A stretch of DNA of 64,000 bases from Fibrobacter sp. UBA4297 (GTDB lineage: Bacteria; Fibrobacterota; Fibrobacteria; Fibrobacterales; Fibrobacteraceae), in NCBI RefSeq assembly GCF_002394865.1, contig NZ_DGUZ01000017.1, positions 320,124 through 384,123 of the forward strand. The letters run 5' to 3'. This document shows positions 57,912-64,000 of this stretch, in pieces. Numbering within the stretch: position 1 is the stretch's first letter; every line of letters begins with the position of its first letter. Under the pieces are notes generated by a model. It was given only the letters and a program-made list of their open reading frames with translations, did no database searches and had not been told where the DNA came from. The translations under genes were made by a program, and so were the position numbers.

Positions 57912-60545
57912 TTACATTACTTTCTCAGGCCATGGGTGCTTTGGATAGCGACCGCGGAGTTCTTTGCGAACTTCGGCGTAGGTGTTCTGCCAGAAACTCG
58001 TGAGGTCCCATGTCTTTTGGATGGTGCGGAAGTTTGGCGCTAGAATGTCGTAACGCACTTTGAGCTTGCCATCTGCGATTTTATGCTCGCCGCGGAGCTG
58101 CATAAAGTCTTCGATGCGTGCGGAAATCTCGACGAGAACTCCATCTGCACTTTGTACAATTTTGCCGCTGCTCTGTTCATCGGCTGTTGCAACTTCTTGA
58201 TAGCTGTAGCGGGCGCGCTTGCCGTTGGGGAGAACGTAATGATCGGGGAACGTTTTTTGCAGCCATGCGAGCATGGACTTCCCGAAGTAGTCTTCGACAA
58301 TGTTGCGGTAACGGTCTTCGTTGATATCGCGCAAAAGGAAAATGCCGTCCGTGAGCTCGTTTAGGATAAGCTCCATGTCCTCGTCGTTGAAATCGGGTAG
58401 GCCGTATTCCGGATAAAGTTTTGCGGCAAGGCGCATCTTGATAAGGAGCGTTTGGATGTTTTCGGTGAGGTAACGGCCAGTCCAGTTTTCTTTTTCGAGC
58501 TTGTCGCGCCAAGCTTCGGCGGTAAGCTCTTTGAGTTTTTCGAGGACTTTGGGCGATGCTTCTTGCGGGAGAATTTCTTTGCGGCTCGTTTCTCGAATAT
58601 CGCCGTTAGGGCTTTCGCTTTCGTGAATTTCGATGCCGATAAAGCGTTCTTGACCGCTGCGCCATAACAGTTCGTAACGGATATTTTCGATTTCGCCGCC
58701 GAGCAATTCTTTGGGCACTGGAGCGTAAAGGCTTACGCGCAGTTCGGATTTGCTGCCGCCACCTGTGCGGAGCATGGAGAGCGCGAGCAATGCGTAAGGC
58801 GGTTCTGACACTTGCAAACGGATGGTGTTGCCGTTGCTTAACTTGTAAACGTTACCGCTTGGTGTGGCGAGAGCGTCCGGGAAGGCGGCGAGAAGGCTTT
58901 GGGCTATGGCGTGAGTGTTGGGCTCGCCTTTTGCGATAGGCATACCTCTTCTCTCGTCTCTCGTCACTCGTCTCTCGTCTAAATTGTCTCTGTAATCGCG
59001 GAGTTGCTTTAGCGTAAACAAGACTTCTCGCGGAACGTTAATTGCTTTAGAAAGCGTATCGCTTGCGAGCGTGAGCAAGTTGAACGTGTTTTTTGACTTT
59101 TGGACAAATTCTGTTCCGGAATGAATCCACGCCATGGCGGCGAGGAGCAAGTCGGGGAGGTCTGCGGTGCTTGTTGCTTTTGCTAAAATCAATGCGAGCG
59201 GAATATTTGAAATTGGCGTTTGGATGGCGCGCTTTCCAAGTTCTGTGATGCGACCGCCTTGCAACATACCGAAGTTTTCGAGCATCGCGGTGGCGACTCT
59301 TTCGCGCGCTTCTGGAATCGCCGTAGGCAGTTTTATTTGAGATTGCTTCGCAATGACGTCATCATCAATTGTCACCCTGGAGCCGTTAGGCGATAGGGCC
59401 CATGAATCTTCGAGCGCTGCTTTTTGCAATAAAAGTTCCGAGGGCTCGATTTGCAAGACTTCGGGCACGATGCCTTGTGGCATGTGCTTCTCGGCATCTT
59501 CCGTCCAGAGGCGGATGGCACAACCGTTCTGTGTACGGCCGCTACGGCCACTGCGCTGGATGGCGTTCTGCAACGAAATCGGGAGCGTGCGGAGAACGTT
59601 CACTTTTTCGCTGTCGTCATATTCACTGACGCGCTCGATGCCGCTATCGACAACACCTGTAACGTTTGGCACCGTGATAGACGTTTCTGCAATGTTGGTC
59701 GTAAAGATGACGCGCGGCCGATCGGTTTCTTCGAAAATGCGGTCTTGCGTTTCGCGGTCTTGGCCGCCGTAGAGTTCAAGGAACTCGGCGACGTTGTCGC
59801 CCAGAGCTTCGCTCGCGGCGGTGTGACATTTGGCAATTTCTGCTTTACCCGGCAAGAATACGAGCGTTGTTTGCCAAACGTTGTTGCGGTACAAAGTGCG
59901 CAATGCACGGACAACTTCGTTTTCGATTCCCTGGCCTGCGCTGATGTTTACGCCTGCGGCGGGCTTTTGGTGAAGAATTTGTACAGGATAAAGCGGATGC
60001 CCGAGTTCCAGGCATTTGACGCCGAGCGCTTGTTCCATTTCTTCGCGGTTGAGTTTTGCACTCATGACGGCGATTCTCGGTGCTTTGATACTTTCACGAC
60101 CTGATGCTTGGCTTGCGGCTTGCAATTTGAGCAAGTACGCAAAGAGCAAGTCCATGTCGGCTTTGCGTTCGTGGTATTCGTCGAAGATGACCCATTCCGC
60201 GTTCATTTTGCCGTGCAGAAGTTCCTGTAAAAAGTTACCGTACGTTTGGAACAAAATTCGCGTAGCGCTGGATTTGCAACTGTCCTGGCGGAACTGGTAA
60301 CCGACGGTTTTGCCACACGGCTCGTTGTGGAGCTTTGCGGAGTACTGTGCGAGGGCGAGGGCTGCAATGCGTCTCGGCTGCAATACGACAATGCGCCCGC
60401 TAAAGTGCTTGCTCAAGAACCATGGGATGTACAAAGACTTACCGCTACCGGTGGGCGCTTCGACGAGCAAGTTGTTCGTCTTGTTGACGGCGTCTACGAG
60501 CTTTTGTTCTTCTTCGGCAATGGCTAAATCTTTGTACGTGCGCAT
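57912..60545 (-). CDS. hrpB: ATP-dependent helicase HrpB
   Basis: This 877-residue DEAH-type (DExH) RNA helicase has EAPTGSGKSLYIPWFL (Walker A), VIFDEYHERKADMDLLFAY, VMSAKLN, FTTNIAETSITVPNVTGVVD and QRSGRSGR. The HrpB-specific C-terminal domain (HPWPEKVM end) is present. Within it, 13 residues around DERRVTRDERRGM are encoded by a low-complexity block (58946-58980) made of CTCGTC words that otherwise occur between genes. The insertion keeps the frame. Function in bacteria is poorly known. Confidence 0.93.
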   Translation of the reverse strand: MRTYKDLAIAEEEQKLVDAVNKTNNLLVEAPTGSGKSLYIPWFLSKHFSGRIVVLQPRRIAALALAQYSAKLHNEPCGKTVGYQFRQDSCKSSATRILFQTYGNFLQELLHGKMNAEWVIFDEYHERKADMDLLFAYLLKLQAASQASGRESIKAPRIAVMSAKLNREEMEQALGVKCLELGHPLYPVQILHQKPAAGVNISAGQGIENEVVRALRTLYRNNVWQTTLVFLPGKAEIAKCHTAASEALGDNVAEFLELYGGQDRETQDRIFEETDRPRVIFTTNIAETSITVPNVTGVVDSGIERVSEYDDSEKVNVLRTLPISLQNAIQRSGRSGRTQNGCAIRLWTEDAEKHMPQGIVPEVLQIEPSELLLQKAALEDSWALSPNGSRVTIDDDVIAKQSQIKLPTAIPEARERVATAMLENFGMLQGGRITELGKRAIQTPISNIPLALILAKATSTADLPDLLLAAMAWIHSGTEFVQKSKNTFNLLTLASDTLSKAINVPREVLFTLKQLRDYRDNLDERRVTRDERRGMPIAKGEPNTHAIAQSLLAAFPDALATPSGNVYKLSNGNTIRLQVSEPPYALLALSMLRTGGGSKSELRVSLYAPVPKELLGGEIENIRYELLWRSGQERFIGIEIHESESPNGDIRETSRKEILPQEASPKVLEKLKELTAEAWRDKLEKENWTGRYLTENIQTLLIKMRLAAKLYPEYGLPDFNDEDMELILNELTDGIFLLRDINEDRYRNIVEDYFGKSMLAWLQKTFPDHYVLPNGKRARYSYQEVATADEQSSGKIVQSADGVLVEISARIEDFMQLRGEHKIADGKLKVRYDILAPNFRTIQKTWDLTSFWQNTYAEVRKELRGRYPKHPWPEKVM
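58946..58980. repeat. CTCGTC low-complexity block inside hrpB
   Basis: CTCTTCTCTCGTCTCTCGTC and ACTCGTCTCTCGTCT run through the coding region in frame. An equivalent block sits in the gene at 61241-62551. Confidence 0.75.
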
Positions 60546-60599
60546 TGTAGATATTCTCTTTAGGTCTCTTTAAAAAAGTTGACCCCGGCACAGTGACCG

Positions 60600-60688
60600 G
60601 GGCAAAATAAACTGGATCCTTCGAGGCTTCGCCTCTCAGGATGATGAGGGGCTTTTCTTTCTACCGCCTACTGTCTACTTCCTACTGA
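60600..60688. repeat. Palindrome plus CTACTGTCTACTTCCTACT element
   Basis: GGATCCTTCGAGGCTTCGCC followed by TCAGGATGATGAGG (a GAGGC-TTC-GCCTC hairpin) and the CTACTTCCTACT words. It lies between hrpB and the next gene on the same strand. Confidence 0.6.
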
Positions 60689-61153
60689 TTATGCCTTCGG
60701 GTATCTCAGTTTTTCACCCGTTGCGACATCCATGTAAGGCGGCTTTCCTTCACGGAACTTCTGGTTGATGACCAAGTTCTGGAGTCTTCTCTTGATGCCA
60801 GCTTCGGTCTTGCAGAAGAAGAACACGACCTTGTTTGTTCCCGGAACTTGGAACACTGCGAGCTTAAACTTCTGGGATACTGCGCGACGGAAAAATTTGA
60901 CATCTTCCTTTTTCGGGATGACCTGATCGCTGCCCGGTTTGATTTCGCAAACCATGTCGGCATCGGCGAGCAATGCCTTGGACTTTTGCTGGAGTGCGAG
61001 GAAGTTTGGTTCGGTACTCTTGCGGATGTTTTCCATGTTGAACGGGCTTCTGGCTTTTAAGCCTTTGAGCGCGCCACGGATGATAAAAAATAAAGCGACG
61101 ACCACAATCAGAATAATCAGATAGGGCCAGTTGTTTGCGAAAAAGTCTAACAT
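60689..61153 (-). CDS. Small membrane-anchored protein of unknown function
   Basis: This 154-residue protein has one N-terminal membrane helix (WPYLIILIVVVALFFIIRGA) followed by a basic, then mixed alpha/beta soluble domain (KFKLAVFQVPGTNKVVFFFC). I recognise no family. A GTG six bases upstream is in frame, but the ATG at 61153 has GAGGTG correctly spaced. A role is not inferable from the neighbours. Confidence 0.7.
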   Translation of the reverse strand: MLDFFANNWPYLIILIVVVALFFIIRGALKGLKARSPFNMENIRKSTEPNFLALQQKSKALLADADMVCEIKPGSDQVIPKKEDVKFFRRAVSQKFKLAVFQVPGTNKVVFFFCKTEAGIKRRLQNLVINQKFREGKPPYMDVATGEKLRYPKA

Positions 61154-61228
61154 AATCACCTCAGTTTGAGTGACTCAAATATAGCAATTTTTATGAGTTT
61201 CGCCAAAATCGCTTGCGAATGCCTTTTG

Positions 61229-61234
61229 TATCTT
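61229..61234 (+). promoter_or_regulatory. Putative -10 box, leaderless (BamA-like gene)
   Basis: TATCTT ends 6 nt before the GTG start, with no ribosome site. TATCTT also lies 8 nt before the GTG of lptD (26763-26768). Confidence 0.35.
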
Positions 61235-61240
61235 TGATTC

Positions 61241-62551
61241 GTGAATTTTTTTGTGAAGACTTTTTTGTTGGCGGGGCTTGCTTCTGCCTTTGTATCTGCA
61301 AACGCTGCAGAGCAGGATTCTCTGCGTGTGGATTCTGACCAGTGCAGCGATGGTGCAAAAATCGAATCAATTGAGTTTGAAGGCTTGGAACATACGAAGC
61401 CTCATGTCGTGAGTCGCGAACTTACGCACAAGGTTGGGGGTTCTTTTTCTCAGAAGTCTTTTGAGTCGGAGAAACTTCGTCTCCAAGACTTGGACCTCTT
61501 TACGGATATTTACATTTCTTGTAAGTCCCTCTCGCCTCTCGTCTCTCGTCCCTCGTCTATAACACTCACGTATCACGTTAAGGAAATCTTCCGTTGGATT
61601 CCGTCGCCTGCTGGCAAAAAGACGGACCGCGATGGACTTATGCTCGGGCTTGCGCTTGCGAACTTGAATGTGCTGGGCGAAGACATCCGTGCCGAAGTGC
61701 AGTTCCGTACTGCCATTGACCCGTTCTTCGAAAATAACGAGTACGCCTTTTACGCAAGTTCCCCGTATTTGTTCGGGCTGCCGTTGGGCTGGAATTTTGA
61801 GTTCTTGCGGACGGATAGTTGGGACGACCTTCGAGGATTTCAGGATGCAACTTGGTTGCTTAGTTTAGATGTTAGCTGGAAATTGCTTTCGCATTTTTCG
61901 ATTCTCGGAAAGACTGTGTACCGCTATCTTGAAAAAGGTCCTGGCGTGTTGCCTGAATTTGGGCTTGGCTTTGCTGTGGACTACCGCGATAGCGAACTTG
62001 ATACGCGCAAGGGAATTTATTTTGAAAGCGATGTGACGCATGTGGGTGTTGGTGGCCGTCAAGGAGAGAACTTTGTTGAGTTTTTGGAAGATGCTCGTGC
62101 CTATTACACGTTTGGGCGTTTTGTCACGGGGGCGACCGCACTTGTTCGCTTGCGTCCGGGCGATGTAAAAAAATATGATTATTACTATCACGGCGGAGCA
62201 AATACGTTCCGTGGGCACGAGTCAGATTCGTTGCATTTGGGGGTCCATGAGATGCTTTTGACGTTGGAAGAACGTTTTGTTTTGCGCGAGCGCCGTCCGG
62301 CTTCGTTATGGGGTGTCAACTTCTTTTACGGAATCCAGCTGGTGGCGGGCTTAGATGCAAGTGTGCTTTGGGATAAAGGCGCTCCTGGCTGGAAAAATTA
62401 TGAAGGCGCTGTCTATGGTGGCTTGCATGTCGTAATCCCGGCGCTGGACCGAATCCGTTTTGAAGTGGGTTACAGCCCAGACCATGGTGAACCGGTTTTT
62501 TATTTCGGACTCTTTGACAAGGTAACCTCGGCACGCTGGCGGAGTAGGTAA
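61241..62551 (+). CDS. BamA/TamA-like outer-membrane protein (short Omp85)
   Basis: This 436-residue Omp85-superfamily protein has a signal peptide (FVKTFLLAGLASAFVSANA) and one POTRA domain (IESIEFEGLEHTKPHVVSRE with LRLQDLDLFTDIYISC). A C-terminal barrel follows (GFAVDYRDSELDTRKGIYFE, GGANTFRGHESDS as the L6 RGF/Y-like loop, RFEVGYSPDHGEPVFYFGLF). Within the POTRA the residues around SPLVSRPSS are encoded by a CTCGTC low-complexity block (61526-61558). A single POTRA suggests a specialised family member, not BamA itself. Confidence 0.85.
   Translation: MNFFVKTFLLAGLASAFVSANAAEQDSLRVDSDQCSDGAKIESIEFEGLEHTKPHVVSRELTHKVGGSFSQKSFESEKLRLQDLDLFTDIYISCKSLSPLVSRPSSITLTYHVKEIFRWIPSPAGKKTDRDGLMLGLALANLNVLGEDIRAEVQFRTAIDPFFENNEYAFYASSPYLFGLPLGWNFEFLRTDSWDDLRGFQDATWLLSLDVSWKLLSHFSILGKTVYRYLEKGPGVLPEFGLGFAVDYRDSELDTRKGIYFESDVTHVGVGGRQGENFVEFLEDARAYYTFGRFVTGATALVRLRPGDVKKYDYYYHGGANTFRGHESDSLHLGVHEMLLTLEERFVLRERRPASLWGVNFFYGIQLVAGLDASVLWDKGAPGWKNYEGAVYGGLHVVIPALDRIRFEVGYSPDHGEPVFYFGLFDKVTSARWRSR
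61526..61558. repeat. CTCGTC low-complexity block inside the Omp85-like gene
   Basis: CCCTCTCGCCTCTCGTCTCT then CGTCCCTCGTCT continues the frame within the POTRA domain. It matches the block in hrpB and resembles intergenic words near 29266. Confidence 0.75.
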
Positions 62552-62670
62552 TTTGGATTTGAAGACACTTTGGTAAAAAAAGACTTTACAATTTCCGAAT
62601 AAATACTAAATTAGGGATTATATTTGTAATAAAAAGATAATGAGGCTCAAAGTGGGCCGACGGAGAATAA

Positions 62671-63261
62671 ATGGCAATAAACTACTTGGATCTTCCAATT
62701 GGACGCAAGTATCCTTACGAAGTGGACTGCGTCGTGGAAATCGGCAAAGACACGAACTTGAAGTATGAATATGACGAACGCTTGCATGTGTTCCGTCTTG
62801 ACCGTTGTCTTTTGAGCTCTATGAGCTATCCTTGCACGTATGGTTTTATTCCGAGCACCAAGGCTGACGATGGCGATGCTTTGGATATGCTCATTTACAG
62901 CCCGGCATCCATGATTACGGGTACGGTTTGCACGTGCCGTGTGATTGGTGCGCTTGACATGACCGACGGTGGCAAGAAAGACTACAAGGTCTTGGGCGTG
63001 CCGGTGTTCAACCCGCGTCCGTTCTGCGACATTACCGACGTGGACCAGATGTTCCTCCGCATTACGAAGAACTTCTTCCAGAACTATAAGGAGTTGGAAG
63101 GCAAGGATGTGCAAATTGGCGAATGGAAGGATGCTGCTTTTGCCCGCGAAAAGGTGATTGCTGCACACAAGGCTTACTTCCAGAACCAGGTGCAAGTACC
63201 GGAATCCTGCTACCAGGAACCTGAACACGACGAAAAAATCACCGCAGAAGAGCTGATTTAA
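62671..63261 (+). CDS. ppa: Inorganic pyrophosphatase, family I
   Basis: This 196-residue soluble enzyme splits pyrophosphate. YPCTYGFIPSTKADDGDALD and MLIY hold the metal-binding signature D-G-D-x-L-D, with alanine in place of the usual proline before Leu. EIGKDTNLKYEYDE and FCDITDVDQMFL with YKELEGKDVQIGEWKD match the long eukaryote/chlamydia-like branch. GGAG precedes the start. Confidence 0.94.
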   Translation: MAINYLDLPIGRKYPYEVDCVVEIGKDTNLKYEYDERLHVFRLDRCLLSSMSYPCTYGFIPSTKADDGDALDMLIYSPASMITGTVCTCRVIGALDMTDGGKKDYKVLGVPVFNPRPFCDITDVDQMFLRITKNFFQNYKELEGKDVQIGEWKDAAFAREKVIAAHKAYFQNQVQVPESCYQEPEHDEKITAEELI

Positions 63262-63411
63262 CAAGCTTCGCAACTTTTTTAATTCGTTATAAGTTAAATC
63301 TATAGCTTTGTCTTGTGTGACAAAGCTTATTTTTTTTTGAATTTATTGGTTTTGTAACAAAATATTTAATATATTGTTTTTGTAATAACAATCAAAGTAT
63401 AAAGAGGTCCT

Positions 63412-63876
63412 ATGAATAAGCTCATGCTTACTTGCGCGATGTCGCTCATGCTGCTTAGCACATCTGCTATGGCACTGACGATTAACGTTGAACCTAAGAA
63501 AGAGGAAAGCTCCCGTGTAGCTCCGCCTCCTCCGCCACCTCCTCCGGCTCCGGCAATCATCTGCAAGTATGCAGAACCGAAGTGCGACAGTCATGACAGA
63601 ATTCATGCTGAACGTTATGACAACGACCAGAAAATGTATAGCCGTGGCGAATGCTATCGTGGTGATAAGGAACGCAAGTTCGACTTCTATTGTAATAATG
63701 GTGAAGTCTGGATGCAGATTGATTATCGTCGTGACCGCGCAGATCGTATTGACTGCATGGACCCGAGACGTCATAGGTATTTCGCTGCCAGAAGCATCAG
63801 TGAATGCGAAGATCTTCATCGAAACTTCAAGCGCCCGGAACCGCCGCGCAAGAGACATCACGGACATCGCGACTAA
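63412..63876 (+). CDS. Small secreted proline-rich protein of unknown function
   Basis: This 154-residue protein has a signal peptide (MNKLMLTCAMSLMLLSTSAMA), an eight-to-ten residue polyproline run (APPPPPPPPAPA, about 41-52) and a basic, Cys- and Arg/His-rich tail (CKYAEPKCDSHDRIHAERYD, ending RKRHHGHRD). The polyproline stretch would need EF-P for translation, which is encoded in this window. The family is unknown. AGAGGTCC precedes the ATG. Confidence 0.7.
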   Translation: MNKLMLTCAMSLMLLSTSAMALTINVEPKKEESSRVAPPPPPPPPAPAIICKYAEPKCDSHDRIHAERYDNDQKMYSRGECYRGDKERKFDFYCNNGEVWMQIDYRRDRADRIDCMDPRRHRYFAARSISECEDLHRNFKRPEPPRKRHHGHRD

Positions 63877-63894
63877 ACTTTGTTCAGGTAATAA

Positions 63895-63930
63895 AAGGAA
63901 ACCGCAGCAATTCGCTGCGGCTTTTCTTTT
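63895..63930 (+). terminator. Terminator of the last gene
   Basis: AAAAGGAAA, CCGCAGC-AATTC-GCTGCGG and CTTTTCTTTT form a strong hairpin with a T-rich tail. Confidence 0.9.
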
Positions 63931-63944
63931 ATAAGGAGGTTCCC

Positions 63945-64000
63945 GGTCATCCCCGTCATCCCCGTCATCCCCGTCAAGCGAGGACAGGCGCGAGGACAGG
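63945..64000. repeat. Short tandem words at the window end
   Basis: GTCATCCCC occurs three times in a row and GCGAGGACAGG twice. It looks like the start of another GTCAT-palindrome cluster cut by the window edge. Confidence 0.6.

Noticed and set aside
63945..64000. CRISPR array start
   Set aside because: Units are only about 9-11 bp with no spacers; they fit the extragenic palindrome family.

Overview
The window reads as chromosomal DNA of a Fibrobacter, the anaerobic cellulose-degrading gut bacteria. The evidence is a TIGR02147/DUF4423 protein (a family greatly expanded in Fibrobacter succinogenes), a CE6 acetyl-xylan esterase fused to a CBM6, a large OmpA protein with thrombospondin type 3 repeats, and a B-type fumarate reductase/succinate dehydrogenase together with a Dcu C4-dicarboxylate carrier, which fits a succinate producer. 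LptD, KdsB and BamA/TamA-like proteins show a Gram-negative envelope. I see no tRNA, rRNA, CRISPR array, complete insertion sequence or prophage.

Layout. 1-2545: end of the fumarate reductase operon (flavoprotein, cut by the window edge, and iron-sulfur subunit). 2637-11324: a defence and mobile-type island with a RelB/PIN toxin-antitoxin pair, a highly structured 400-bp non-coding stretch built on a duplicated 50-bp hairpin unit, a three-gene Eco57I-like methylase/helicase restriction cassette, the remnant of a DUF3368 toxin, and an AAA/DUF4143 ATPase. 11547-13889: a polar amino-acid ABC transporter. 13957-19125: two tandem outer-membrane barrels (the first broken by an in-frame TGA), RadC and the OmpA/TSP3 protein. 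19246-23664: a nucleotide-metabolism group (thyA, metallophosphoesterase, dGTPase, HAD nucleotidase). 23782-31574: a ZnuB-like permease, a secreted unknown, a PDZ protein, LptD, Maf, RodZ and HisB. 31919-36204: the Dcu carrier, then the TIGR02147 protein with a duplicated-domain lipoprotein. 36326-37920: EpmB-like aminomutase divergent from its substrate EF-P. 38106-41147: the CE6-CBM6 esterase, a TIM-barrel protein and a small unknown. 41179-46917: ThiL, a GspE/PilB ATPase and a UvrD/PcrA helicase. 47175-49117: an AgmX/PglI-type lipoprotein and an Rpn nuclease. 49202-57832: GatC, KdsB, a ComEA-like protein, PilM- and PilN-like proteins, RsmD, CoaD, rhomboid, a PfkB kinase and two secreted proteins. 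57912-63876: HrpB, two membrane/outer-membrane proteins, pyrophosphatase and a small secreted protein.

Fumarate reductase and Dcu belong to the same succinate pathway. ThyA, dGTPase and the nucleotidase act on nucleotide pools. EpmB and EF-P form an enzyme-substrate pair. GspE and PilM/PilN point to a type IV pilus or type II secretion machine whose genes are split over two loci.

The strongest unexplained signals are non-coding. (i) The structured element at 3780-4184 carries an apparently covarying stem. (ii) A family of degenerate palindromic low-complexity elements fills the gaps upstream of many genes and has apparently entered the reading frames of hrpB and a BamA-like gene. (iii) Several genes without a Shine-Dalgarno have a -10-like hexamer 6-8 nt before the start codon, as expected for leaderless mRNAs.
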